Source: Paenibacillus sp. J23TS9
GTDB lineage: Bacteria > Bacillota > Bacilli > Paenibacillales > Paenibacillaceae
DNA length: 64,000 nucleotides
Direction of reading: 5' to 3'
Assembly (NCBI RefSeq): GCF_018403225.1
Contig: NZ_BOSG01000001.1
Coordinates: 2,914,001 to 2,978,000 of the forward strand
This document shows positions 32,425 to 41,425 of this stretch, piece after piece (position 1 is the first letter of the stretch; the number at the start of each line of letters is the position of its first letter). Position numbers and translations under genes: made by a program. A model generated the notes under the pieces. That model did no database searches. It saw only the letters and a list, made by a program, of their open reading frames with translations, and was not told the DNA's origin.

Positions 32425-33012
32425 CTAGACCTCATTCGCAGGCTTGGCAGACATAAATCCATGGATGAAAAGACTTGAAGCGAAACGGATTCTTTTTCTC
32501 AAATCATCCTCTTTAAAATTCGTATCGTATAAAATATCCATTTTTAGCCGGTCCAGCATTCCGATGTAAGTCTGAGCGAAAAGCATCGTATCCTCACTGC
32601 TAACCGTTTCCAGGATAGCGGCGACCATTCGGGTGTACATTTCCATAAACTGCTTCAGATACTCATTCAGCTCGGCATGATTGTTGGGTGCCATAAAAAA
32701 CAACTTGGTATGCTGCTTGCAGCGGTAATAGTATTCCAAATGATGGGCAGACACGCATTCCAGCTGCTCCTGGACAGTGTCTAAGCGATGAAGCCCCGCT
32801 TGCAGCCGATCCAGAAACTCATCGCAATCCCTGCGCGTGACGGCCAGGAACAGGTCTTCCTTGCTGTTGAAATACAAATACAACGTACCTTTGGCGATGC
32901 CCGCAAACTCGGCGATATCGGACATTTTCGTCTCATAGAAGCCTTGGGTTCCAAAAAGCGTATAGCCCGCATCGAGAATGGCTTCGTGCTTGTCCCTATG
33001 TATACTGCCCAT
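32425..33012 (-). CDS. TetR/AcrR-family transcriptional regulator
   Basis: 195 residues from ATG 33012 with GGAGGGG upstream (a further ATG at 33033 lacks one). HTH KMSDIAEFAGIAKGTLYLYF, preceded by the usual GYTLFGTQGFYETKMSD; the ligand domain is unassigned. It is the last gene of a leftward five-gene run after the DUF92 gene (57-base gap), so it may regulate that operon or be its passenger. Confidence 0.85.
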   Translation of the reverse strand: MGSIHRDKHEAILDAGYTLFGTQGFYETKMSDIAEFAGIAKGTLYLYFNSKEDLFLAVTRRDCDEFLDRLQAGLHRLDTVQEQLECVSAHHLEYYYRCKQHTKLFFMAPNNHAELNEYLKQFMEMYTRMVAAILETVSSEDTMLFAQTYIGMLDRLKMDILYDTNFKEDDLRKRIRFASSLFIHGFMSAKPANEV

Positions 33013-33069
33013 GGTATCCCCTCCTACTGACATGAATACATCTTCCGACTAAGCGCTCTTCTTATAAAT

Positions 33070-33870
33070 TCAGGCTAAAAGAGCCAATGCCCAAGCAGCA
33101 AGCCCGCCTACGCATGACGACAAGAAATTCACCGCGTCATTATTCATCCAGCGCAACCCCCGGATACGCCGGGTAGGCTGTCCGCAATGTGTCAGCACTT
33201 CGACATCCTTGCCGCATGCATCGCATCTGTACATAACCTGCAAGGTCGCTCCCAGAAAGGAGTCGGCAAATGCGCCAACAAGTCCCCCGGCGATGCCTGC
33301 CAGTACGAACGCAACAAACAGATTCTCCATCCCTGTTAAATCTGCAAACAACCATCCAAACAACGCAATCATGAGCCCTCCGAGCCCTGCTGCTGTACTT
33401 CCAAGCATTGTGACGCCCCCGGAGGTTCCCGGTGGTACCACCTTCCCCGTAAGCACGGACCGCGGCTGTCTGCGGCTGAGTCCTCCCCATTCGGTTGCCC
33501 AAGTATCAGCGGTTACAGCCGCCATCACGCCAACAAAAGCGTACACCCATCCCGGATGCGGCCACACCGCGTTCAGGATACATAAAAGCATCCCGGCTCC
33601 GCCATTCGCGAAAACCTGGCCGGCGTCCCGCGTACCCGTTTTGGCATAGGACTTCTCTAGCTCTGACTTATTCGCCTGCTTGAACTTCGACAGCAGCGAA
33701 GAGCTGATGAAAAATACAAGCAGAATACCAAACCATAGCAAATTTCCCGCGCCAAAGTAGATCGTACCCATGATGAAAGCTGCTGCCGCTCCTGAAATGG
33801 TAAGCGAACGTTTCCAGTACGCCCCTCCGGCGACAATCAGGCCACATAATCCACCGATGAGCCAGGCCAT
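33070..33870 (-). CDS. DUF92 / TMEM19-family membrane protein
   Basis: 266 residues, about six membrane helices. The signatures SLTISGAAAAFIMG, TADTWATEWGGLS and GGVTMLGSTAAGLGG are typical of DUF92 proteins, which are related to phytol/prenol kinases and CDP-diglyceride-type enzymes. A CDACGKDVEVLTHCG segment in a loop may bind metal. It starts two bases after the upstream FAH-family stop, so it is translationally coupled. The biochemical role in bacteria is not established. Confidence 0.78.
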   Translation of the reverse strand: MAWLIGGLCGLIVAGGAYWKRSLTISGAAAAFIMGTIYFGAGNLLWFGILLVFFISSSLLSKFKQANKSELEKSYAKTGTRDAGQVFANGGAGMLLCILNAVWPHPGWVYAFVGVMAAVTADTWATEWGGLSRRQPRSVLTGKVVPPGTSGGVTMLGSTAAGLGGLMIALFGWLFADLTGMENLFVAFVLAGIAGGLVGAFADSFLGATLQVMYRCDACGKDVEVLTHCGQPTRRIRGLRWMNNDAVNFLSSCVGGLAAWALALLA

Positions 33871-33872
33871 AA

Positions 33873-34487
33873 TCAGCCGATCACGCAGCTTCCCATAAGC
33901 CGTTCTCCCCAGTAGAGTTTAAACTCGTCCCCTTGAACGCATGGACCCACACCGGCAGGTGTACCCGTGAAAATGATGTCGCCTTCACCGAGGCCGTAGT
34001 TCATACCGATATAGTCGACAATCTCCTGCAGCGGAAAAATCATATCCTTTATATTTCCGCGCTGTACCTCTGATCCGTTTTTATGTACCGTAAAGTCTTG
34101 AGTCCCTGCTGCCTCTACGCCGGGAAATTGGATAAATTCGGATATTGGTGCAGAATTCTTGAAGCCCTTGGCAGCTGTCCATGGATGGCCTTTTTTCTTG
34201 ATCACCGTCTGTACATCACGCAAGGTAAAATCGATGCCTAACGCCATTTGATTGACCAAATCTTCCACCTTGGTTCCCGGTTCATAGGAACGGCCCACGC
34301 GCAGAACCAGTTCTCCCTCATAATGAACCTCCCCCTTCTCCTGCGGAAGGTTTAGGGTCTGCCCCCCAAGTTCAACAGCCGCATGGGACGGCTTCATAAA
34401 AATCATCGGTTCTTCGGGTACGTCATTTCCAAGTTCAGCTGCATGAAGTTTGTAGTTACGGCCAACACAATATACGTTATGAATCAT
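33873..34487 (-). CDS. fumarylacetoacetate hydrolase (FAH) family protein
   Basis: 204 residues, short form of the FAH fold. HYEGELVLRVGRSYE contains the metal-binding Glu pair; GIDFTLRDVQ, AKGFKNSAPISEF and FTGTPAGVGPC are the conserved blocks. Members act as acylpyruvases, oxaloacetate decarboxylases or hydratases, so the exact substrate cannot be read from sequence. It lies three bases after the GDPD gene and two before DUF92, a tight operon. Confidence 0.82.
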   Translation of the reverse strand: MIHNVYCVGRNYKLHAAELGNDVPEEPMIFMKPSHAAVELGGQTLNLPQEKGEVHYEGELVLRVGRSYEPGTKVEDLVNQMALGIDFTLRDVQTVIKKKGHPWTAAKGFKNSAPISEFIQFPGVEAAGTQDFTVHKNGSEVQRGNIKDMIFPLQEIVDYIGMNYGLGEGDIIFTGTPAGVGPCVQGDEFKLYWGERLMGSCVIG

Positions 34488-34490
34488 AAG

Positions 34491-35252
34491 TCATCTCATC
34501 CTTTTGTCGTTTAGTATGCTGTTGCTGCGCATGAATGTTTTTCCCCACACATCGGGACGGTTGGTACAAATCAAAATTTCCGGCGAAATATCGGCCAGTC
34601 GTTTCATCCGTCTGGCATCATCCACCGTCCAGCCCATAACTGTCATTCCTGCCGCTTTCAGCTTTTCGGCAAGATCATGATCCAGATTAAGATGTCCAAT
34701 CGACAAGAATGAGCATTGCAGCGACTGCAGCCGCTCCACCAAATCCTTTGGCCGTGCATCAATAATCAGGCCTGTTTTGATATCCGGATTAATTTCTTTT
34801 ACCTTGATCAGCGCTCCCGAGTCAAATGAAGTCAGAACGACATCCTGCTCCATATGATAAGAAACGACCCGGTCAATGACCGCCTTTTCAAGACCAGGGT
34901 ACATATTCCCCGATGTTTTAAGCTCAATGTTCAGGCGCACGCGGCCGCAGCTAAGACGGAGCACCTCTTCCAATGAGGGGACACGCTCCCCAAGAAAGTC
35001 TCTGCTCTTCCAGCTTCCCGCATCCAGTCGGTGAATCTGCTGCCAGGTATGATCCTTGACCTTGCCGCTACCGTTCGTCGTTCGATCCAGACTAAAATCA
35101 TGTATGACCACAGGAATCCCGTCTGCGGTAAGCTGCGTATCAATTTCCATCCACTGCACAAAAGGTTCAGCTATGGCCATTCGAAAAGCTGCCATCGTAT
35201 TTTCCGGGGCTTTCCCGGAAAAACCGCGATGCGCCACACATAGATTATTCAT
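34491..35252 (-). CDS. glycerophosphodiester phosphodiesterase (GDPD, UgpQ-like)
   Basis: 253 residues. The cytoplasmic short-form GDPD barrel starts with AHRGFSGKAPENTMAAF (catalytic His and Glu), then EIDTQLTADGIPVVIHDFSLDRTTNGSG with the second catalytic His. It hydrolyses glycerophosphodiesters to glycerol 3-phosphate and alcohol. No signal peptide, so it acts on internal deacylated lipids. Second gene in the CapA-GDPD-FAH-DUF92-TetR run. Confidence 0.88.
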   Translation of the reverse strand: MNNLCVAHRGFSGKAPENTMAAFRMAIAEPFVQWMEIDTQLTADGIPVVIHDFSLDRTTNGSGKVKDHTWQQIHRLDAGSWKSRDFLGERVPSLEEVLRLSCGRVRLNIELKTSGNMYPGLEKAVIDRVVSYHMEQDVVLTSFDSGALIKVKEINPDIKTGLIIDARPKDLVERLQSLQCSFLSIGHLNLDHDLAEKLKAAGMTVMGWTVDDARRMKRLADISPEILICTNRPDVWGKTFMRSNSILNDKRMR

Positions 35253-35299
35253 CCTTCTCCCCCAAACTTTAGAATGATCGTTATTTTTATTATTATCGT

Positions 35300-36754
35300 T
35301 TAAGAGCCAGGTGTAACTAAACCATCACCGGAAATCTTCACACCGCCGACGGACAGGCTCTGCAGCTCTTTCATCAGCTGGCCGCCATCCTGTGCATTCA
35401 TTGGCACGGGCTGCCCTAGCTCTGCATGGTACGGCACCAGCTTCATGCTGCAGCCGGTTTTTGGTTTACAGGTTGCCTGGAATACAGCCGTTTTCCAAGT
35501 GGATTGGGTGCTTGATTTTGTGAAAATGAAATTCCCTGTGCTGTATGCGATCCATTTACCTTTATACTGTTCCAGACCCTGCAGGACATGCGGATGTCCG
35601 CCGATAATCAAATCTGCTCCGGCATCAACAAAATCATGTGCCAGCTTTTTCTGATTGCCATCCGGTGTAAGGGAGCGTTCAATGCCCCAATGGGTCATAA
35701 CAATGACCAGATCCGCCTTCTTACGGGCGTTTGTAATTGTGGAAAGGACACGATCACGGTATCCCCCTCCGTTATACGCACTTGCTACACCAGGCTTATT
35801 ATCTCCAGCAGCCCAACCAGGTTCAGGATATACCCGGCTGCACCCGACCACGGCAATGGTCATGCCTCCCCGCTTGATAAACAGCGGCTCATAAGCGCGT
35901 GCCGCATTTTTACCTGCGCCTACATACTGAATGCCGCTTTGATCCAGATGTTTGATCGTATCAAGCAATCCTACTTCGCCCTGATCGAGTATATGGTTAT
36001 TGCCCAAATTGACCACATCCATGCCAGCTGCGCGCAACGCCTCGAGAGCTTTCGGCGAAGACTTAAAGACATACTGCTTGTTCTGTGCGCCTATGCCACC
36101 CGTTGTAACCGGAGTTTCAAGGTTTCCGAGCGTAAGGTCATCCTTCTTGAAGGTATCTCCCAAATAAGTAAAAGGATATGAATAGCCTTTCTTCTCCAGC
36201 AAAGTTTCCACCTTGCCCGAGAAGATCATGTCACCCACGAAATTAATGGTGACTGCCTTACCGTTATCTGAAGCTATACTATGATCATCTGGACTCTCCG
36301 AGTCCTCCATCTTGTTGCCTTCTGCCGTATTTCCATCTTCTTTTTCTTTGGCCGGGGGTTGATCCTTGGTCCCGTCAGGGACTTCCATCTTTCCGTTCTC
36401 ATTCGAACCCTGCTCCTTGGTATCAACGCCTGATTTCTCAGGTTCTTTTGTGGGTTCCTTTACCGGCTCTTGTTTCGATTGATTCTCTCCAGTCCCCTTA
36501 CCGTCCGGCAGTGTGGAAGAATCAGGAGTCATGCCTTGATCTTGCGATTTGTTCACGTTGTTCTCTATATCAGCAGGAGCCGGATTTGGCGGCTGAACCC
36601 CCGCTGCATTTTGTTGGTCGTTGATAAAATAATAAGAGAGTAAAATGACGATTAACAAAAGCAATGCGGCATTCATGGTCAGCCACAGACGCCTTTGCCT
36701 TAATTTCCGGTTCTTCTGACCGGAACGTTTTTTCTGTGATCTCGGCGGATACAT
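35300..36754 (-). CDS. CapA-family cell-surface protein (PGA_cap metallophosphoesterase-like)
   Basis: 484 residues: basic N-terminus (RSQKKRSGQKNRKLRQRR), a signal-anchor helix (about 27-46), a 110-residue Glu/Lys/Pro/Gly-rich spacer, then the PgsA/CapA domain (INFVGDMIFSGKVE, TLGNLETPVTTGG, NLGNNHILDQG, TGNFIF). The domain has a calcineurin-like fold and anchors or trims poly-gamma-glutamate; capBC genes are absent, so the role may differ. First gene of a leftward operon, 47 bases before the GDPD gene. Confidence 0.85.
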   Translation of the reverse strand: MYPPRSQKKRSGQKNRKLRQRRLWLTMNAALLLLIVILLSYYFINDQQNAAGVQPPNPAPADIENNVNKSQDQGMTPDSSTLPDGKGTGENQSKQEPVKEPTKEPEKSGVDTKEQGSNENGKMEVPDGTKDQPPAKEKEDGNTAEGNKMEDSESPDDHSIASDNGKAVTINFVGDMIFSGKVETLLEKKGYSYPFTYLGDTFKKDDLTLGNLETPVTTGGIGAQNKQYVFKSSPKALEALRAAGMDVVNLGNNHILDQGEVGLLDTIKHLDQSGIQYVGAGKNAARAYEPLFIKRGGMTIAVVGCSRVYPEPGWAAGDNKPGVASAYNGGGYRDRVLSTITNARKKADLVIVMTHWGIERSLTPDGNQKKLAHDFVDAGADLIIGGHPHVLQGLEQYKGKWIAYSTGNFIFTKSSTQSTWKTAVFQATCKPKTGCSMKLVPYHAELGQPVPMNAQDGGQLMKELQSLSVGGVKISGDGLVTPGS

Positions 36755-36835
36755 CGTTCCTCCTTAATGATTTTCATATTTTAGTAGATTCCTTTCCAGA
36801 ATCCATACTATTATATCAGCTTATCACAAGCAAAT

Positions 36836-36866
36836 AGAACCCCCCGCTGCCGCGGGGAGTTCTATT
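36836..36866 (-). terminator. terminator after hemH
   Basis: Minus-strand AGAACTCCCCGCGGCAGCGG and its complement GGGGGTTCT, then ATTTG; a strong GC stem with a weak U-tract. Confidence 0.65.
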
Positions 36867-36882
36867 GGTAAATGGCCGGATC

Positions 36883-37833
36883 TTAAGCCATATTTGATTT
36901 TTGGAGCTGATCAATGACAGTATCACACAGCGTCTCCATATACAACGGGTCACTGTTCAACATGTCGATTCGCATCAGGCGCATATCAAGTTCCTTCGCA
37001 ACTTCCTGAGCTTCAATATCGAGATCGTAGAGCACTTCAAGATGGTCGGAGACAAAGCCGATAGGAGCCACTAATACATTCTTGACCTGCTCCTTGCTGA
37101 GGTTACGGAGCGTATCCAGAATATCCGGACCGAGCCAAGGTACTGACGTGCGGCCGGCGCTTTGCCAAGCAAACTGCCAAGAGGTAATTCCGGCCTTCTC
37201 GGCAATCGCACGAGAGGTTTCCAGCAGCTGCTCAGGATACGGATCACCAAGCTCCAGAATTTTTTCCGGGAGACTGTGTGCACTGAATAATACGCGCACC
37301 TCATCACGCTCCGCCCCGGATTCCTTAAAGAGGTCAAGCTTCGCATTAACCCGGCTAGTGAGCGCTTCGACCAGCTGCGGATGCAGGTGGTAGCTCTTCA
37401 CGAAGGTGAATTCGATCCCCTGTTCATCGGCCTTGGCCTGAGCACGTTTTACGTAACTTTCTACGCTCATCGTCGAGTAGTGGGGAGCCAGCACGATGCC
37501 GACTGCCTTTTTGATGCCGTCTTTAGCCATTTCCTCCACACCATCTTCAATGAACGGACTTGCGTGCTTCAGCCCCTGGTAGCAGACAAACTCAACATCA
37601 GGCAGACGGGTATCATCATTCAGCGCCTTTTGCAGGCTGTCTACCTGATGATTTGTATTTTCACGCAGTGGGAAAACACCGCCTACGATAGCTTTATATC
37701 GGTCAACCAGCTCTTCGAGCTGCTCTGGAGATGGAGCGTTTCCGCGGCGGATATGCGTATAATACGCTTCAACGCCTTCAATGCTTTCAGGAGTTCCATA
37801 GGACATAACGAGCACGCCTACTTTTGTTTTCAC
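36883..37833 (-). CDS. hemH: coproporphyrin/protoporphyrin ferrochelatase
   Basis: Inserts Fe(II) into the porphyrin ring; 316 residues. VLVMSYGTPES start, APHYSTMSVESY with the metal-binding His, FSAHSLPEKILELGDPY with its His, and GFVSDHLEVLYDLD with the catalytic acid residues are all present. In Gram-positives this enzyme works on coproporphyrin in the CPD pathway. GTG start, GAGGTG upstream. Immediately downstream of hemE (48-base gap), but hemY is not in the cluster. Confidence 0.93.
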   Translation of the reverse strand: MKTKVGVLVMSYGTPESIEGVEAYYTHIRRGNAPSPEQLEELVDRYKAIVGGVFPLRENTNHQVDSLQKALNDDTRLPDVEFVCYQGLKHASPFIEDGVEEMAKDGIKKAVGIVLAPHYSTMSVESYVKRAQAKADEQGIEFTFVKSYHLHPQLVEALTSRVNAKLDLFKESGAERDEVRVLFSAHSLPEKILELGDPYPEQLLETSRAIAEKAGITSWQFAWQSAGRTSVPWLGPDILDTLRNLSKEQVKNVLVAPIGFVSDHLEVLYDLDIEAQEVAKELDMRLMRIDMLNSDPLYMETLCDTVIDQLQKSNMA

Positions 37834-37881
37834 GAAACGATCACCTCATTATAAGTGTTGGTCTTGGCTTTTTGTTCTTTA

Positions 37882-38931
37882 TTATTTCCCGTTGTTCAAT
37901 GCAGTGGCCGAATATTCATGGATATAGGCCGTGAGCTCCTTCAGCTTGTCCAGCGATGCTTCAGGGAACAAACCATGACCCAGATTAAAAATAAATCCAG
38001 GCTCCTGAATGCCTTCATCTATGATGTCTTTGGCATACTGCTTGATGATATCCATCGGAGCCGTCAAAATATACGGATCGAGATTCCCCTGTACCGCAAA
38101 TTTGCCGCCTGTACGCTTGCGTCCCTCTGCAATGGAAACTCTCCAGTCCAGGCCAATAACGTCAGTCTGAAGCTGTGTGAGTGTCGGTAGGAGCTCGCCG
38201 GAGCTTACGCCTGGGAAATATATTTTGGGTACATTCAAATCTGAAAGTTCGGCAAAGATACGGGTAATGGTTGGCAGCACATATTTCTGAAAATCCTTCG
38301 GCGCAAGTGCCCCGACCCAGCTGTCAAAGAGTTGGAATGCTTTGCCGCCGTTCTGGATATGGGCACGAACATATGTAATGACCATGTCGCCCAGCTTGTC
38401 CATCAGCAGGTTCCAAACCTCGGGTTCGCTGTACATTAGCGTCTTTGTCAAAATATAGCTTTTGGAAGGGCGTCCTTCAATCAGATAGCTGGCAATCGTA
38501 AATGGCGCTCCCGCAAATGTAATCAGCGGAACCTCCAGCTCGCGGTCCAAAATGCGGATCGTCTCCATAATATGGGACAGGTCCTTGTCGATGTCAATCG
38601 GACGCAGCTTCTCTATATCGGCTTTACTGCGGAGCGGGTTATCGATCACAGGTCCGATATTTTTGACGATATCAAAATCCACACCAAGCGATGCCACCGG
38701 ATTCATTATATCCGAATACAGGATAGCCGCATCCACACCCAGCTTGCGCACCGGCATCATGGTGATTTCCGCTGCAAGCTCCGGCTGCCGGCAAATTTCA
38801 AGAAGCGTATATTTTTCTTTGATTTTGCGGTATTCAGGGTCGTACCTGCCCGCTTGTCTCATATACCAGACCGGAAGATGATCCACTTTCTGTTTATAGC
38901 TGGCTCGTATGAGTGTATCGTTGTAGGTCAT
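37882..38931 (-). CDS. hemE: uroporphyrinogen decarboxylase
   Basis: Converts uroporphyrinogen III to coproporphyrinogen III in the cytoplasm. 349 residues, the standard length. The signature PVWYMRQAGRYDPEYR near the N-terminus, AAILYSDIMNP, FAGAPFTIASYLIEG and FNLGHGLFPEA are all conserved. GGAGG precedes the ATG. First gene of the hemEH pair. Confidence 0.95.
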   Translation of the reverse strand: MTYNDTLIRASYKQKVDHLPVWYMRQAGRYDPEYRKIKEKYTLLEICRQPELAAEITMMPVRKLGVDAAILYSDIMNPVASLGVDFDIVKNIGPVIDNPLRSKADIEKLRPIDIDKDLSHIMETIRILDRELEVPLITFAGAPFTIASYLIEGRPSKSYILTKTLMYSEPEVWNLLMDKLGDMVITYVRAHIQNGGKAFQLFDSWVGALAPKDFQKYVLPTITRIFAELSDLNVPKIYFPGVSSGELLPTLTQLQTDVIGLDWRVSIAEGRKRTGGKFAVQGNLDPYILTAPMDIIKQYAKDIIDEGIQEPGFIFNLGHGLFPEASLDKLKELTAYIHEYSATALNNGK

Positions 38932-39134
38932 GAAGAGGCCTCCAATGTTTTTTAGAATTTCTCTAATCTATATTATGCCCTTTTTAAAAGTAAGTAACAA
39001 CTGGCTGCCCCTTACATCCCATGACAATAGTATGACATCTGCTGATCAGAGGGCTTGGGTAAATATGTTATACTGGTGTAATCTGTGTTTTTCATCATGC
39101 TATTTCAGTCACAAGAAAGGAAGTGAAAAGCACA

Positions 39135-40346
39135 TTGAAATCGTGGAAAGTGAATTTAATTGTGCTTTGGGTTGGCCAATTTCTGGTTAACTCCGGAATG
39201 ACGATGATCACTCCGTTCCTGTCCCTGTATCTGGCAAAGGATCTGGGAGTTCAGGGTGAGCATCAGATCGGTATGTGGGCAGGATTGATATTTGCAGCGA
39301 ACTTCCTGACCTCATTTATTTTCCAGCCCCTTTGGGGCAAACTCTCTGACCGATACGGGCGCAAAATTATGCTGCTGCGCTCCGGCTTCGGTATGGCGAT
39401 TGTCATTACGCTGATGGGCTTCGCCCGCAGTCCCTGGGAGCTTCTGCTGCTCCGGCTGCTGAACGGTACAATTTCCGGCTTTAACCCTGCTTCGATCTCG
39501 CTGGTATCCAGCACAACCCCGAAAGAGAAGATGGGTTTTGCGATGGGTATCATGCAGTCCGGCTCCGTGGCAGGGACGATCCTCGGACCGCTTATTGGTG
39601 GCGGACTCGCGGATTTATTCGGTTTCCGCCCTATTTTCTACATCATCGGGATCTTGATCTTTGCAGCCTCGCTTCTTGCACTGTTCATGGTTAAAGAGAA
39701 CTTCAATCGCGAAGAAGCAGCCAAAACGCCGCAAATTTCCGTGCTTGCGGGGTTCAAAGAGCTGACACAGATTCCTCAGCTTCCAGCTCTCTTCGCTGTG
39801 ACTTTTCTGCTGCAGTTTGCCATGATGAGTCCGATGTCGCTGCTGCCGCTCTATGTCGAGAAGCTGCATGCCTCTTCGGTTAACATCGCCTTCTGGGCTG
39901 GCATGGTGAGCGCCGTCACCGGCTTGTCCAATATGATTACCTCACCGATTCTCGGAAAAGTAAGCGATAAGGTCGGGGCGCATCGTATTTTGACCTTTGC
40001 CTTGATTGGGGCCGGATTGATGCTGATTCCGCAGGCTTTCGTGCAGTCGGTCTGGCAGCTCATTATTATACGTTTTCTGATGGGCGTCTTCATGGGCGGC
40101 TTGCTGCCCAGCGTCAATGCACTTATCCGCTCCTATACGCCAGACGGCATGGAAAGCAGAGCCTTCGGCTTCAATACAAGTACGCTTGCACTAGGTAATA
40201 TGCTGGGTGCACTCGTCGGCGGATTTTTATCCGGCTTTATCGGCATCGAGGGATTGTTTATCATTTCCGGCTGCCTGCTCCTGCTGAATATGGTGTGGGT
40301 GCGGCTCAAGCTGTACAAAAACCGTAAGGCTCCACAATTCCGTTAA
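39135..40346 (+). CDS. MFS multidrug efflux transporter
   Basis: 403 residues, twelve predicted helices. The A-like motif WGKLSDRYGRKIMLL between helices 2 and 3 and motif C GSVAGTILGPLIGGGLADLFG in helix 5 mark the drug:H+ antiporter-1 group. TTG 39135 has AAAGGAAG 11 bases upstream; the in-frame GTG at 39123 overlaps that site and is less likely. Single gene. The substrate range is unknown. Confidence 0.87.
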   Translation: MKSWKVNLIVLWVGQFLVNSGMTMITPFLSLYLAKDLGVQGEHQIGMWAGLIFAANFLTSFIFQPLWGKLSDRYGRKIMLLRSGFGMAIVITLMGFARSPWELLLLRLLNGTISGFNPASISLVSSTTPKEKMGFAMGIMQSGSVAGTILGPLIGGGLADLFGFRPIFYIIGILIFAASLLALFMVKENFNREEAAKTPQISVLAGFKELTQIPQLPALFAVTFLLQFAMMSPMSLLPLYVEKLHASSVNIAFWAGMVSAVTGLSNMITSPILGKVSDKVGAHRILTFALIGAGLMLIPQAFVQSVWQLIIIRFLMGVFMGGLLPSVNALIRSYTPDGMESRAFGFNTSTLALGNMLGALVGGFLSGFIGIEGLFIISGCLLLLNMVWVRLKLYKNRKAPQFR

Positions 40347-40434
40347 ACCGCACAATAACCCTCCAAAGTGGAGCCATGCCCCGAAGTCCATTCAGGTTCT
40401 CTGCGGGGACCCCGGAGATTCATAGGCTATAAAG

Positions 40435-40477
40435 CAAAAAAGGTGGGCAGGATCAAATCCTGTGCCACCTTTTTTTG
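40435..40477. terminator. bidirectional terminator between the MFS and O-methyltransferase genes
   Basis: AAAAAAGGTGGCACAGGATT and complement around GATC; A-run and T7 flank it. Confidence 0.9.
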
Positions 40478-40486
40478 AGCCGGGAC

Positions 40487-41128
40487 TCACTTCCCCTGCG
40501 GCTTAACCATCGCTACAGCCAGTCCGTCGTAAGCCGGCAAAATTGTTCCGATCAAACGTTCATCGGTCGCCATCTGTTCGTTAAAACGGCGGATCGCCTG
40601 GACCGAAGGTCCATTTTTGTCCGGATTGAGGGTTCTCCCCCGCAAAAATGTATTATCTCCTGCAATCATGGCTCCAGGATTCGCAAGCTCTATCGCATAT
40701 TCGAGGTAAACCGGATAGTTCTCCTTGTCCGCATCGATAAAAAAGAAATCAAACTTCCGGCCTTCGAGCTTGAGCTTTTCCAAATTGTCCGCCGCCTGGC
40801 CAATCATGTATTTCACCTGATCTCCAAATCCGGCCTCGGTCAGATGCTCGAGCGCCACATCCGCGAACTCCTGTTTAAGCTCGAGTGATGTTAGAAGACC
40901 TTCGGATGTCAAGCCTCTGGCCAGACAAATGCCGCTGTAGCCGCCAAGCGCACCGATTTCCAGCACCTGTGATGCTTTGGTTGCCGCCACCAGCATCGTC
41001 AGCAGACGGCCATAACCCGGTGCGATGGATATCTCGGGCATACCCTTATCGACAATATTTTGTTGTACCCGGGCAAGCAGCCCGTCATTTTCGAGAAAAT
41101 GGTCCGCATATTCTTCAGGACTCATCAT
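40487..41128 (-). CDS. class I SAM-dependent O-methyltransferase (caffeoyl-CoA/YrrM type)
   Basis: 213 residues. SAM motif I VLEIGALGGYSGICLA, FDFFFIDADKENY and AGDNTFLRGR are the conserved blocks of the metal-dependent methyltransferase_3 family (COMT-like, Bacillus YrrM/TrmR). YrrM methylates 5-hydroxyuridine in tRNA; that role is possible but not shown. AAGGGGAG precedes two adjacent ATG codons (41128, 41125). The 297 bases upstream, up to the divergent methyltransferase gene, hold no gene I can see. Confidence 0.85.
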   Translation of the reverse strand: MMSPEEYADHFLENDGLLARVQQNIVDKGMPEISIAPGYGRLLTMLVAATKASQVLEIGALGGYSGICLARGLTSEGLLTSLELKQEFADVALEHLTEAGFGDQVKYMIGQAADNLEKLKLEGRKFDFFFIDADKENYPVYLEYAIELANPGAMIAGDNTFLRGRTLNPDKNGPSVQAIRRFNEQMATDERLIGTILPAYDGLAVAMVKPQGK

Positions 41129-41425
41129 TTGACTCCCCTTTACATTCCTCATCATTTAATGATTGATGGTGTTAACTTTTGGTTTGTTTCTGAACTCACA
41201 TTCACCTATACTATTATAGAATGAATTGAAGACTTATTCGAGCTTCAATCCATTTGTTAAAAAGAGGCACAACATTAGTATTAGTCCATGACAATAATGC
41301 GGCGAGACTGCTATGGTTAAGGATCGTTCTTCCGATCGATTCCGTCCCCTCCGCTGCCTTCAGATCTTGTCAAACACTAAGCAGATGTTAACCTATAATC
41401 GTACAAACTGAAATAAAGGCTGAAA

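Noticed and set aside
36883..38931. Complete hemEHY operon
   Set aside because: hemE and hemH are present, but no hemY follows; a terminator and the CapA-led operon come next.
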